Part shown: positions 51,696 through 60,445 of the stretch, piece after piece
Layout: the number at the start of each line of letters is the position of its first letter
How positions within the stretch are numbered: position 1 is the stretch's first letter
Source: Helcococcus massiliensis
GTDB lineage: Bacteria; Bacillota; Clostridia; Tissierellales; Peptoniphilaceae
Reading direction: 5' to 3'
NCBI RefSeq assembly: GCF_900258485.1
Contig: NZ_OGVE01000002.1
Span: forward strand, 1-64,000
Length of the DNA stretch: 64,000 nt
Notes under the pieces: model-generated
Told to the model about the DNA's origin: nothing
The model's database searches: none
Seen by the model: only the letters and a program-made list of their open reading frames with translations
Position numbers and translations under genes: made by a program

Positions 51696-52646
51696 TCATG
51701 GTAACATAGACAAGATAAACTCTCCATTTCCTTCAATCTTATACTTTCCATTTTGGGCTGGTAAAAAGAAACTATCTCCTTTAGTAAATTCTAAAGATTC
51801 TTCTCCCATTTGAATTGTGCCTCTGCCATCGATGATTGTCAAGGCTTGGAAGGAGTCTTCATTTATATTGTAAATTTCATCACTTATTTGCCCTTTGAGG
51901 ACATCGAAATAGTCTGATTTTACAAGTCTTTTTAGGTTATCATTTATTTCATTGTCATTTTCAAAATTATAAGTCTTATTTACTGAAAGATTAGAAACTT
52001 CAATAGCCTTGTCTACATGAAGCTCTCTTTCATTTCCATCCTTGTCTCTTCTCTTATAGTCGTAGACCCTATAGGTAATATTTGAGTTTTGTTGGACCTC
52101 ATATATTAAAATACCACTTCCTATAGCGTGGATTGTTCCTGCTTCTATAAAGAATACATCACCCTTTTTAACTTCCACCTTGTTTAACAGGTCTAAAAAA
52201 CTTCCTTGGTCTATAGCTTGGGTAAATTCTTCCTTGCTAACCTCTTTATTTAATCCGTAGTAAAGATATGAGCCAGGCTTGGCATCAATCACATACCACA
52301 TTTCAGTTTTACCATAGTCATTTTCATGGCTTAGACCATATTCATCATCAGGGTGAACCTGGATAGACAAGTTGTCTTGGGCATCTATAAACTTGTTTAG
52401 TATAGGAAACCTATCTTTATTATAGTTCTTACCTATTACTTGATTTCCCATATCTTTTAGATATTCTGTAAACAATTTCCCTTGGTATTCTCCATTTTCT
52501 ATTTGTGATACCCCATCTTTATGGGCCGAAATTTCCCAAGTTTCAGCAAGCTTATCTAAATTAGTTTCTTTATTAAATTTTTCTACAAGATTTTTGCCAC
52601 CCCATAAGTAATCTTTTTGAGCAGCCTTTAATTTTAATATAGTCAT
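51696..52646 (-). CDS. manA: Mannose-6-phosphate isomerase, class I
   Basis: A 316-residue cupin enzyme interconverting mannose-6-P and fructose-6-P. Zinc ligands are in SIQVHPDDEYG, KTEMWYV and EAGTIHAIGSG. The ATG at 52646 follows GGAGG; a longer frame has no site. The short form (about 315) is normal for Firmicutes. It stands alone, so its role could be mannose catabolism or GDP-mannose supply. Confidence 0.93.
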   Translation of the reverse strand: MTILKLKAAQKDYLWGGKNLVEKFNKETNLDKLAETWEISAHKDGVSQIENGEYQGKLFTEYLKDMGNQVIGKNYNKDRFPILNKFIDAQDNLSIQVHPDDEYGLSHENDYGKTEMWYVIDAKPGSYLYYGLNKEVSKEEFTQAIDQGSFLDLLNKVEVKKGDVFFIEAGTIHAIGSGILIYEVQQNSNITYRVYDYKRRDKDGNERELHVDKAIEVSNLSVNKTYNFENDNEINDNLKRLVKSDYFDVLKGQISDEIYNINEDSFQALTIIDGRGTIQMGEESLEFTKGDSFFLPAQNGKYKIEGNGEFILSMLP

Positions 52647-52718
52647 ATCTCCTCCTAATCTTATATATAATAATATCATAAGTAAATCTGATTTAGATAT
52701 TTTATAATTAAAACAAAA

Positions 52719-52742
52719 AACTAGAAAGTTTCCCTTCTAGTT
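52719..52742 (-). terminator. Terminator of the CorC-type gene, overlapping its stop codon
   Basis: AACTAGAA (52719-52726) pairs with TTCTAGTT (52735-52742). The stem on the minus strand includes the TAG stop and is followed by a T run. Confidence 0.82.
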
Positions 52743-54008
52743 TTTTTCATTCTTAATCGCCTTAACCAGTAATTTCTCTATTCTATTATTTTCTACTTCT
52801 TCAATTATAAATAGATAATTTTCGTAGATAAATGAATCATCTTTTTGAGGTATTTTATCTAAAATTTCAATAGCAAATCCTGACAAGGTATTTGAATAAA
52901 AGTCATCAGAATCATGCAAGCCTAAAAATTCAAAGGCATCATCTAGGTCTGTCATTCCTGATATTTCTATAGACCCTTTTTGCACCGAAATTTTTGATTC
53001 ACTATCTTCATCATCAGTCTCATCCCATATATCCCCTACCAATTCTTCAAGTAAGTCTTCCATAGTGATTATACCTTCAAAACCACCGTGTTCGTCAATG
53101 ATAGCTGACATATGAACCTTTTCTTTCTGCATCATCTTAAGAGCTTCAGATAACTTAAGAGTACCCGGTATGTATAAGATTTCTGTAATGATATCTCTAA
53201 TTTTAAGGTCGTGGTTTCCTCTTAATTTCATTCTTAAATATTTATTAAAGTCTTTTTCGTGAATTTGACCGATTACCTTATCGATAGTTTCTTCATATAC
53301 TATTAACCTAGAATAGGAATATTCATCGAACAAGGCTTCTATTTCATCTTCGTCTTCGTCTATATCGATTGCTATAACATCAACCCTTGGTGTGATAATA
53401 TTTTCTACATTTTCATCATCAAAGTCCATAGCCTTGGTTACCAAGGTATGCTCGTCGTCTTCTATCGATCCCTCTTCCTTGGCTACATCTATATACTGTT
53501 GCAAAATATCTTCAGAAACCTCAGCTTCTTCTTTGCTAGGAATGATTTTTTTCAAAGCATTTTGTAAGGCTCCCATAATTAACACTAAGGGATACAAAAG
53601 CTTCATAACAAAATTTAAAACTGGTGTAAATCTTAAAGCTATGTCTTCCGGCATTATCTTTGCAACTAGCTTTGGTGAAATTTCAGAAAAAATCAAAAGT
53701 AGTATGGTTGTAACTATTGTAGATATCAAGGCCCCATATAGTGGAAATATATTTACAAAAAATACTGTTGCTACAGCTGAAGCTGTAATATTTACAAGGT
53801 TATTTCCTATCAATATTGTAGATAAAAGGTCATCATATCTATCGTGTAATTTCAATGTTTTTTTCGCTTTTTTATCACCTTGTTTCACTAATACATCCAA
53901 TTTAGCACGCTTAAGTGAAGTAAAGGCTGTTTCGGATGATGAAAAAAATGCTGACATCGCCACGCAAGCAAAAAATATTAATATATAAACTAACTGGTCT
54001 GAGTCCAT
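52737..54008 (-). CDS. CNNM/CorC-family membrane protein (HlyC/CorC)
   Basis: A 423-residue protein from the ATG at 54008, which has upstream purine-rich GGAGG/AGAGG; an ATG six codons earlier lacks a site. A DUF21 domain with about three to four helices (SAFFSSSETAFTSLKRAKL) is followed by a CBS pair (about 200-320) and a C-terminal CorC_HlyC domain. CNNM proteins are linked to Mg2+ and Co2+ export or homeostasis. It is monocistronic and divergent from folA. Confidence 0.9.
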   Translation of the reverse strand: MDSDQLVYILIFFACVAMSAFFSSSETAFTSLKRAKLDVLVKQGDKKAKKTLKLHDRYDDLLSTILIGNNLVNITASAVATVFFVNIFPLYGALISTIVTTILLLIFSEISPKLVAKIMPEDIALRFTPVLNFVMKLLYPLVLIMGALQNALKKIIPSKEEAEVSEDILQQYIDVAKEEGSIEDDEHTLVTKAMDFDDENVENIITPRVDVIAIDIDEDEDEIEALFDEYSYSRLIVYEETIDKVIGQIHEKDFNKYLRMKLRGNHDLKIRDIITEILYIPGTLKLSEALKMMQKEKVHMSAIIDEHGGFEGIITMEDLLEELVGDIWDETDDEDSESKISVQKGSIEISGMTDLDDAFEFLGLHDSDDFYSNTLSGFAIEILDKIPQKDDSFIYENYLFIIEEVENNRIEKLLVKAIKNEKN

Positions 54009-54156
54009 TAATCCTCTGTCCTCCATATTTCAAAGTGTCATAACAATAATACCACTATTTATAAATAATATAAAGCTATAAATATTTTGATATCAAAACT
54101 TTTGGGTATACTTAATTTATAAAACAATATTTAGCTAATAAGTATAGGAGGAATAA

Positions 54157-54660
54157 ATGTATAACAATATTTATATGATAGTTGCAGCCACTGAGAAATC
54201 TAGGGCAATCGGTATTGATGGACAAATGCTTTACCATCTACCAGAAGAATTGAAATATTTTAAAGAAACAACAGATGGCCATACTATTGTTTGCGGGAGA
54301 AGGACCTACCATACTTTTAATAAGAAGCCTCTTCCAAATAGAAAAAATATAGTATTGACTAGGTCAAATGAAAAATTCGAAAATGCCTATACTATGAATT
54401 CAAAGGAAGAAGTACTGGATTATGCTGAAAACCACCCAGAAGAATTAATTTTTATAGTCGGTGGAGACAATGTTTATAGTCAATTTATAAACCATGCTAA
54501 GAGACTTTATGTAACTGAAATAGAAGAAAACTTTCCTGCTCTAGCAGATAGTTTCTTCCCAAGATTTGATCCAGATGACTATACAGTAATTTCTGAAAGT
54601 AAAAGTCATAAAAATGAAGATAATATTAGCTATAAATATGTAGTTTATGAGAAAAAATAA
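54157..54660 (+). CDS. folA: Dihydrofolate reductase
   Basis: A 167-residue DHFR: IVAATEKSRAIGIDGQMLYHLPEE holds the substrate-binding acidic residue and Trp/Tyr-equivalent positions, followed by GRRTYHTF, and GGDNVYSQF is the NADPH site. The usual Trp after the Met20-loop is Tyr here (QMLYHLPEE). No thyA lies beside it. AGGAGG precedes the ATG. It is the target of trimethoprim; susceptibility cannot be read from the sequence. Confidence 0.94.
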   Translation: MYNNIYMIVAATEKSRAIGIDGQMLYHLPEELKYFKETTDGHTIVCGRRTYHTFNKKPLPNRKNIVLTRSNEKFENAYTMNSKEEVLDYAENHPEELIFIVGGDNVYSQFINHAKRLYVTEIEENFPALADSFFPRFDPDDYTVISESKSHKNEDNISYKYVVYEKK

Positions 54661-54664
54661 AAAT

Positions 54665-54722
54665 AAATGGTTCAACAATTTTCCTTGAAATAATTTCTAA
54701 GAAAATTATTGAACCATTTTTA
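54665..54722. terminator. Terminator after folA
   Basis: AAATGGTTCAA-AATTTTC (54665-54683) pairs with 54701-54719 with one internal mismatch and ends in T residues. The stretch to 54810 holds nothing else I recognise. Confidence 0.8.
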
Positions 54723-54810
54723 AATTGAGTATCTTGTATGTTAAAGTCACTTCTGCAGTGAAGAGTTTCATTTTACTTTGTTAGACTAGGTCTGGAAATT
54801 CATCAAAAAC

Positions 54811-55302
54811 TTATTTAGAAATAATAGTTTCTAATTTTTCTTTTGTTTCCTTGCTAGCTTTAGATTTGAAAATATTATAATTTTTTATTGAATCTAAAAT
54901 AAGCTTAGAATCAGATTTTTTCTGATAATTCTTATCAGCTTCCCTTAAATCACCCAATTCTTTGTTATAGTAATTGATTAAAATTGATAGAGGATCTTTT
55001 TTTTCTTGCAATTTGTTCATTATCTTTAATTGACTAATTCTAGGAGGAACTACTTCAGAATTAGAAGAAAGTGGAATATCTTTTAATAAAGGATAGTTAA
55101 AAAATGCATAAGCGAGTTCCATATCATTGAGTTTATCTACTAATTTAGTATCTAAGTCATAATTTTCCCAAGGAATTTTATCATAGGCATACTCGTACTT
55201 TTTCTCATAAACTTCATCTATTTGGGATATATTACTTTTTGAGCAGGCTGGTAAAAGTAATAAACATAGTAAAGCCAATAAAAATATAACTTTTTTTCTC
55301 AT
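54811..55302 (-). CDS. Small predicted lipoprotein of unknown function
   Basis: A 163-residue protein with a lipoprotein signal peptide ending LLLLPAC (Cys20). The mature part is charged and mostly helical, with no domain I recognise. Length and composition suggest a surface-exposed helical lipoprotein. It is a single gene between terminators, with a GGAGG-type site. A coiled coil is possible in the last 60 residues. Confidence 0.7.
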   Translation of the reverse strand: MRKKVIFLLALLCLLLLPACSKSNISQIDEVYEKKYEYAYDKIPWENYDLDTKLVDKLNDMELAYAFFNYPLLKDIPLSSNSEVVPPRISQLKIMNKLQEKKDPLSILINYYNKELGDLREADKNYQKKSDSKLILDSIKNYNIFKSKASKETKEKLETIISK

Positions 55303-55447
55303 CCTTACCTCCTTCTTATATTAAAGTATTACTATAATAATCTTTGATAATTAAGCATTGTATTATTAACTTAATTATAAATCTTTGTTATTTTATCGTC
55401 AATAATTTACCTACTATTTGAAAGTCTATTTTATGCAGCCTCTCAAA

Positions 55448-55491
55448 AAAAAAGTAGGATATGAGATTATCTCAAACATCCTACTTTTTTT
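55448..55491 (-). terminator. Terminator of nox
   Basis: AAAGTAGGAT...GAGA (55451-55466) pairs with TCTC...ATCCTACTTT across a small loop. T runs occur on both strands, just past the nox stop. Confidence 0.82.
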
Positions 55492-55499
55492 ATCTTCTA

Positions 55500-56837
55500 T
55501 TATTCTGCTGATATTGCAGCCATTGTAATGTAATTGTATGGTTGGTTGAAGTGTGGTAAGAAGAATAAATCAGTTAAAGCTAATTTATCTATTGTTACCT
55601 TTTCTTGGATAGCTAATGAGAATAAGTGAATACCCATTGACATATCATATTCTGATGCCATTTGTGCACCTAAGATAACTCTTGTCTTCTTATCATAAAC
55701 AATTCTGATTTTTACTGTTGGATTTGTTGTTTCAATAAATCCTGGTTTTTGTGTATCTTCAAAGTCTGTGTGTCCAACTTCAATACCTAAAGCAGCTGCT
55801 TTTTTAAGGGTAATACCTGTTGAAACCATATTTAATCCGTAGATTGAAATACCATTTGAACCTTGTACACCATTTGATTCTAATTCTACACCTGCAGCAT
55901 TGCTACCACCTACGATACCACTTCTTGCAGCATTTGATGCAAGAGCAATGTAGTTTGGAGCATCAATTGTATTGTCATAAACTGTAGCACAGTCACCAAT
56001 AGCGTAAACGTCTTTAATGCTTGTTTCTTGTTTTTTATTTACTAGGTAAGCACCATTTCTGAATGTTTCTAGTTGGTCTTTACCTATTACTGTATTTGGC
56101 TTAAATCCAATACATAAGACAACTAAATCAGTATCGATTTCTTTTTCATTTGTAACTATTGATGTAACTTTACCATTTTCACCTTTAATTTCTTGTACTG
56201 ATTGTCCTAATTCAAGATTTATATTGTGTTTAGATAAGTTTTCTTTCATTAAATCTGTAAATTCTTCATCATAATAAGTTGATAATACAGTGTCAGCCAT
56301 ATCTACTAAAGTGGTATTTTTACCATGTCTTTCAAAGGCTTCTGCTAATTCAACACCTATATAACCTGCACCAACAACTGTAACATTTTTCACGTCTTTA
56401 TCTTTTATTTTTTCAATTACAGCTTGGGCATCTTGATATAACTTAACTTGCATTACATTTTCTAATTCATGTCCTGGAATATTTGGAATTATTGGTTCTG
56501 AACCTGTTGATAAAATTATTTTATCGTATGTATCAACAATTTCTTCGCCATCTTTAGTTTTCGCATAAATCTTTTTGTTTTCGAAATCTACTCTTTCAAC
56601 TGCTGTTTCCATATAGACTTTTGCACCCTTGGATTCAAATTCTTCCTTGCTTGCATAGAAAAGTCCATCTGGTTTAGAAATTTGATTTCCTATCCATAAT
56701 GCCATACCACAACCTAAGAATGAAATATTGCTATTTCTATCATATATAACTACTTCGTGGCCAGCATTTTTATCTAATATAGTCCTAACTGCTGCTGTAC
56801 CTGCATGGTTAGCACCTACTACAACTATTTTGCTCAT
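55500..56837 (-). CDS. nox: NADH oxidase / CoA-disulfide reductase family flavoprotein
   Basis: A 445-residue FAD enzyme. An N-terminal GXGXXA-type FAD site ([13 protein letters not shown]) is followed by the redox Cys in [10 protein letters not shown] (equivalent to Cys42 of water-forming Nox), the NAD site [15 protein letters not shown] and [18 protein letters not shown] closes the FAD site, and a dimerisation domain follows. It probably reduces O2 to water, protecting an anaerobe and regenerating NAD+. Peroxidase or CoA-disulfide reductase relatives cannot be excluded. It is monocistronic. Confidence 0.9.
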   Translation of the reverse strand: MSKIVVVGANHAGTAAVRTILDKNAGHEVVIYDRNSNISFLGCGMALWIGNQISKPDGLFYASKEEFESKGAKVYMETAVERVDFENKKIYAKTKDGEEIVDTYDKIILSTGSEPIIPNIPGHELENVMQVKLYQDAQAVIEKIKDKDVKNVTVVGAGYIGVELAEAFERHGKNTTLVDMADTVLSTYYDEEFTDLMKENLSKHNINLELGQSVQEIKGENGKVTSIVTNEKEIDTDLVVLCIGFKPNTVIGKDQLETFRNGAYLVNKKQETSIKDVYAIGDCATVYDNTIDAPNYIALASNAARSGIVGGSNAAGVELESNGVQGSNGISIYGLNMVSTGITLKKAAALGIEVGHTDFEDTQKPGFIETTNPTVKIRIVYDKKTRVILGAQMASEYDMSMGIHLFSLAIQEKVTIDKLALTDLFFLPHFNQPYNYITMAAISAE

Positions 56838-56917
56838 TATATTCTCCCTTTATATAATTAATTTGTAAATACCTTTACCTATCTATTATAAACCTTTTCA
56901 CAAACATAGCAAGCTTT

Positions 56918-57892
56918 TTAAAACTTAAGCCATGCTACTATTTCTTCTAGATATAAGTCATCTGAAAAACCATGGTCTTGGTCAGGAATAAATATCCTAG
57001 TCATATTCACTCCCTCATCTTTGGCAGCTTTGATATAGTCTTCTACCGACTCTTGTGGAATAGTATGGTCCTTATTTGAATAAGCTATAAATTGCCATAC
57101 ATAGGTATTGCTTATATGCTCTTTTAAATCCAAGTCTTTTAATACACTCGCTCTCTTTTTTGGACTATCAATTTTTTCTTTTTCCAATATAGATGAAAGC
57201 ATTGGTAAATGGTAATTGAAAGTCAATTGAGGATAAATAAATGCAGCCTTATTTACTGAATCATCTACTCCATCAATTTCATCAATTTTATAGTCAGTAG
57301 GAAAATTATTTTTACCCATGTATTGATTTACAAAGGCTCCTACTGCATAAGCTCCTGCAGAAAAACCCATCAAATATATCTTATCTTCATCAATACCATA
57401 TTCATCCTTGTGGTATCTTAAAAATCTTACAGCCCTTTGGGTATCTAGCATTGGTATAGGAAACTTATATGGATTTGTCCTATAGTGAAGTAAGAATGCT
57501 GATATCCCAGCCTTATTAAGTCTAGAAGCTATAGCCTTCCCTCCTGAAACAGACCCGTCAATAGTCTTATAGGCAAAGCCTCCACCAGATAAGACTATAA
57601 CAGCTTCTTTTGAGCCTTCAACTGGATAAGGAATAAGATAAGGAATATCTGTGAATTCTTCATTTTCATAGCCACCCTTTATTTCATGTAAGTAGGTGAA
57701 GGTATCCCCTAGCCTTGAAATATCAACATATTCTGTATTGGTTATCGCCCTAGCATATTGGACTGTTGCATCATACCTATTGTATGAATAATCTATATCC
57801 ATATAGTCTAGCTTGGATTTTTCAGAATAGCCTGCTGGTTTTTCCCATATATCTATTTTTTTATCTATATCTACAGTTTGTATTGTTTTCAT
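56918..57892 (-). CDS. Alpha/beta hydrolase (esterase-like)
   Basis: A 324-residue cytosolic hydrolase. The oxyanion region VLSGGGFAYKT, the nucleophile elbow GFSAGAYA (Ser) and DQDHGFSDD (His) form the catalytic set. It resembles the acetyl-esterase/BD-FAE group that removes acyl or formyl groups from sugars or kynurenine. The first 80 residues are not part of the core fold. The substrate is unknown. It has its own GGGAG and no operon partner. Confidence 0.82.
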   Translation of the reverse strand: MKTIQTVDIDKKIDIWEKPAGYSEKSKLDYMDIDYSYNRYDATVQYARAITNTEYVDISRLGDTFTYLHEIKGGYENEEFTDIPYLIPYPVEGSKEAVIVLSGGGFAYKTIDGSVSGGKAIASRLNKAGISAFLLHYRTNPYKFPIPMLDTQRAVRFLRYHKDEYGIDEDKIYLMGFSAGAYAVGAFVNQYMGKNNFPTDYKIDEIDGVDDSVNKAAFIYPQLTFNYHLPMLSSILEKEKIDSPKKRASVLKDLDLKEHISNTYVWQFIAYSNKDHTIPQESVEDYIKAAKDEGVNMTRIFIPDQDHGFSDDLYLEEIVAWLKF

Positions 57893-57957
57893 CTACTCCC
57901 TTTCTAACTTATAATGTGATAATCATATATAAATTATAACATTCTTAAGTTAAAAAA

Positions 57958-57986
57958 CTGCCACAAAATATAAAGATTTTGCGGCA
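57958..57986 (-). terminator. Terminator of lacD
   Basis: CTGCCACAAAAT (57958-57969) pairs with ATTTTGCGGCAG (57975-57986, one wobble). On the minus strand it is followed by TTTTTT. Confidence 0.8.
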
Positions 57987-57999
57987 GGCTCTTATTTAA

Positions 58000-58968
58000 T
58001 TATTTTTCTAACCTACTTGTCCAAGGTGTTGAAACTTCTTCAATTACTTTGTTTAAGCTTAAAATATTTTCTTTACCTTGTGTTTGTAGCCATTCTAAAC
58101 CTTTATCTTGGTCTTCAATAAAGATATCTACGCCATCTTTCCATGTAGCTCTACCACATAATACCCCGTGGAATTCTGCTCCAGCTTCTTTAGCAAATCT
58201 CAATGTTTCTGTAAACATATCCATTGGAACCCCTGCTGATAAGAAGATATATGGTAGGTGGCTTGCATTTGTTTGGTCTAAGAATGCTTGTTTAGCTTCT
58301 TCCTTGCTTGTTACAAATTCACCATCTGTAAATCCTTCTGTGTAGTAAGGATCTATAGGAACTTCCATTTTCAATACATCAATCTTGTATTGTGGTTTTG
58401 AAAATTCTCTCATTGCTTCATTAACTTTTCTAGCCTTAACTTTAGCAAATTCTTTTTTGTCAGTAATCTTGTTATCATAAGTTAAAATTTCTAAGAAGTA
58501 TGGAATATCTTGGGCATCACATTCGTCCCCAACTCTTTCTACTGCTGCTTTTTTGATGTCATTGTTTTTATCGCAGTCATCCACATCATAGTATAAAAGA
58601 ATTTTTACAGCATCAGCTCCCATTTCTTTGATTCTACGTACTGATAGGCCTTCGATTAAGTCTAATCTTCTGTGGTCATCTCTAAAACCTGTTACTTCAT
58701 ACGACATTAAAAGTCCTGCATCCTTGTCAATATGGTCAATAGCTTCTAAACCATAAATTGGGTCTAAAAGGATTGATGAAGCATACTTGGTTAACTCTTC
58801 AGCAACCAAAGCCTTATATCTACTAATAGCCTTTGCTTGGTCTTCACCTTGTAATTTTGAAAACATCTTTTCCATTGATCCTCTTTGGTCAATAGCTAAA
58901 GCTGCAATCACATTGTTTTTATCTGATAATTGTTCTAGGTGTGCAAATTTCTTTTCTGAAATTTTCAT
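58000..58968 (-). CDS. lacD: Tagatose 1,6-diphosphate aldolase (class I)
   Basis: A 322-residue Schiff-base aldolase of the LacD family. AALAIDQRGSMEKMF at the N terminus, KILLYYDVDD (probable substrate-binding) and DVLKMEVPI with the Schiff-base Lys are visible. It cleaves tagatose-1,6-bisP to DHAP and glyceraldehyde-3-P and often accepts fructose-1,6-bisP. No lacABC or tagatose genes are near. AGGAGG precedes the ATG. Confidence 0.9.
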   Translation of the reverse strand: MKISEKKFAHLEQLSDKNNVIAALAIDQRGSMEKMFSKLQGEDQAKAISRYKALVAEELTKYASSILLDPIYGLEAIDHIDKDAGLLMSYEVTGFRDDHRRLDLIEGLSVRRIKEMGADAVKILLYYDVDDCDKNNDIKKAAVERVGDECDAQDIPYFLEILTYDNKITDKKEFAKVKARKVNEAMREFSKPQYKIDVLKMEVPIDPYYTEGFTDGEFVTSKEEAKQAFLDQTNASHLPYIFLSAGVPMDMFTETLRFAKEAGAEFHGVLCGRATWKDGVDIFIEDQDKGLEWLQTQGKENILSLNKVIEEVSTPWTSRLEK

Positions 58969-59085
58969 AAGTCCTCCTATATTTTACAAATGAGAAATCT
59001 CTAACTTGTCATTACCATTATATTATATTTACTTTTTTTTTGCTAGTGTTTTGAACTTTATATTGTTTTGTTTATTTTATAAGTT

Positions 59086-59114
59086 TTGACAAAGTTATTT
59101 ATATTCAGTATAGT
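59086..59114 (+). promoter_or_regulatory. Consensus sigma-A promoter for a small RNA
   Basis: TTGACA (59086-59091), 17 bp, TATAGT (59109-59114). Transcription should start near 59121, exactly at the first base of the following RNA's closing stem. Confidence 0.8.
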
Positions 59115-59120
59115 AAAGAT

Positions 59121-59207
59121 GAAAATAAAGGTGATTGTGGCCTCAATCAAATGCCAATGGGAGTAATCTCTATGGACTGGGTCTCAGTCGCCTTTATTTT
59201 CTTTTTG
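59121..59207 (+). ncRNA. Candidate stand-alone small RNA with cloverleaf-like fold
   Basis: An approximately 80-nt transcript is delimited by a consensus promoter and a stem followed by TTTTCTTTTT. AAAATAAAGGT (59122-59132) pairs with its complement (59190-59200). Inside are hairpins GATTG/CAATC (59133-59148), GAG/CTC (59161-59170) and GACTG/CAGTC (59175-59189), making a four-way junction. No open frame of note is present. It does not match SRP RNA, 6S, tmRNA, RNase P or a riboswitch core that I know. An antisense or regulatory role is unknown. Confidence 0.65.
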
Positions 59208-59218
59208 ATTAAATAGAT

Positions 59219-59361
59219 AAAAAGTACATCTATGTCTTACAAATTATTAGATTTAGATGTACTTTTATAATTTTTAGGATATGTAGGACTGCCTGTCCCT
59301 ACCTCTTCAAGCTTTTGCCACGTGAACGGCAGATATTCTTCGCCAATATCCTATTTGAATT
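59219..59361 (-). ncRNA. Candidate structured RNA, convergent to the preceding one
   Basis: ATATCCT/AGGATAT (59346-59352 with 59276-59282) encloses a GTAGG/CCTAC hairpin (59283-59302), a GCC/GGC hairpin and a possible long-range pairing CTGCC/GGCAG. On the minus strand a TATAAT (59369-59374) lies about 10 bp before the probable start. A 13-bp hairpin plus T5 (59219-59267) would terminate it. A matching -35 is weak. Strand and function are tentative. Confidence 0.4.
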
Positions 59362-59467
59362 TTACAAGATTATAATGAGAAATGTAAAGTACTATTTTAA
59401 CATTTATTTTATTTTGTAACTTTTGATATTTTTTGCTAATTTTATAATTTTAAAATATAATATATCT

Positions 59468-59545
59468 AGATAGCTATCTAAGAACACCAGGTCGGCCCTA
59501 TTTTTTTTGGCTAACTGTAGGTGTTCTTTTTTTATTAATCATAAA
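59468..59545 (+). ncRNA. Candidate small RNA/attenuator-like hairpin
   Basis: TTGCTA (59433-59438), 17 bp, TATAAT (59456-59461) would start a short RNA. It is almost entirely a hairpin closed by AAGAACACC / GGTGTTCTT, with inner CAG..GGCC/GGCT..CTG pairing and ending in a T7 run. With no gene following within 180 bp on this strand, it is more likely an RNA or decoy terminator than a leader. Confidence 0.45.
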
Positions 59546-59663
59546 AAAATTTTGAGAAATAAAAATATCTAAAGAATACAAACTTTGTGGACTTATTTAC
59601 ATAATTCGCCTTAAAGTACTCAATCAAATTTTACAAGATAGGACCAATTATCTAAATTATAAA

Positions 59664-59703
59664 AAAAGCTGCAAAATTTGTTAAACAAGATTTTGCAACT
59701 TTA
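59664..59703 (-). terminator. Terminator of the tRNA-Arg gene
   Basis: A stem from AGCTGCAAAAT with ATTTTGCAACTT (wobbles allowed) is followed on the minus strand by TTTTTTT, immediately beyond the tRNA 3' end. Confidence 0.8.
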
Positions 59704-59707
59704 CTTA

Positions 59708-59784
59708 TGGCGTCCACGAGAGGATTCGAACCTCCGACACCCGCCTTAGGAGGGCGGTGCTCTATCCAGCTGAGCTACGTGGAC
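59708..59784 (-). tRNA. tRNA-Arg (anticodon CCT)
   Basis: The 77-nt minus-strand sequence folds as a full cloverleaf. The acceptor stem is GTCCACG/CGTGGAC, the D-arm GCTC-AGCTGGATA-GAGC, the anticodon arm CCGCC-CTCCTAA-GGCGG and the T-arm GGAGG-TTCGAAT-CCTCT. CCA is encoded. Anticodon CCT reads AGG. Confidence 0.97.
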
Positions 59785-59924
59785 ATATTAATTTTTGACT
59801 AAAACTAGTTTATCATATTTAGAATAATTCTAAAAATATTTTTTAGAAATGTGTAAATAAGTGAATTAGCAATATATCTAGTATATGGTATACTAGAAGT
59901 GAATATAATTATAAGGAGTTTTAT

Positions 59925-60263
59925 ATGTCATTACCAAAATGCCCTAAATGTGGGGAAACATACACCTATGAAGATGGACACTTATATGTATGCCCTATGT
60001 GCTTTTATGAATGGACTGAAGAATCATTAAAGGCAGAGGATGAGGCTTTAATTTTAAGAGATTCGGTAGGAAATGAAATTTATGAAGGCGCTGAAGCTAC
60101 TATAAGTCAAGACTTGAAACTTGGTTCAGATACTATTAAAAGAGGATCCAAGGTTAAAGGGATTCAAATTTTAGACAAGGAAGTTAATGGTCATGATATC
60201 CAAGGTAAGATAGATGGCTTTGGAAACTTACTATTAAAGTCTTCTGTTATTAAAGTTAGATAA
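59925..60263 (+). CDS. yjdM: YjdM/PhnA-like zinc-ribbon protein
   Basis: A 112-residue protein: an N-terminal zinc ribbon CPKCGETY...CPMC (about residues 6-27) and a C-terminal SH3-like beta barrel (EATISQDLKLGSDTIKRGSKVKGI). It was once named PhnA for its neighbourhood in E. coli, but it is not a phosphonatase; function is unclear. Monocistronic, with AAGGAG before the ATG and a terminator after. Confidence 0.9.
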   Translation: MSLPKCPKCGETYTYEDGHLYVCPMCFYEWTEESLKAEDEALILRDSVGNEIYEGAEATISQDLKLGSDTIKRGSKVKGIQILDKEVNGHDIQGKIDGFGNLLLKSSVIKVR

Positions 60264-60283
60264 AATTTTAGTTTACATCAGTA

Positions 60284-60316
60284 GAGACTGCACCATGGGC
60301 AGCCTCTTCATTTTTA
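60284..60316 (+). terminator. Terminator of yjdM
   Basis: AGAGACTGC (60284-60292) pairs with GCAGCCTCT (60300-60308) and is followed by TCATTTTT. Between here and 60445 the only pattern is scattered TTTACATGA / TCATGTAAA words in both orientations. Confidence 0.75.
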
Positions 60317-60445
60317 TAAGTTCATGTAAAATTTACTTTGAATTTTTATTTACATGAGTTTTTCGTTATTTTATTATGTAAATTTTTATTAAGATATTTA
60401 TTTACATGAATAATGCTTTTTGAATCAAATTTATAATTATCTAGA

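Noticed and set aside
53392-53988. 198-codon antisense frame in the CorC-type gene
   Set aside because: Shadow of a conserved gene; Ser/Ile-rich composition without motifs.
59121-59207. Riboswitch for the downstream gene
   Set aside because: The stem is a terminator with no gene following on that strand, so a trans-acting or structural RNA fits better.
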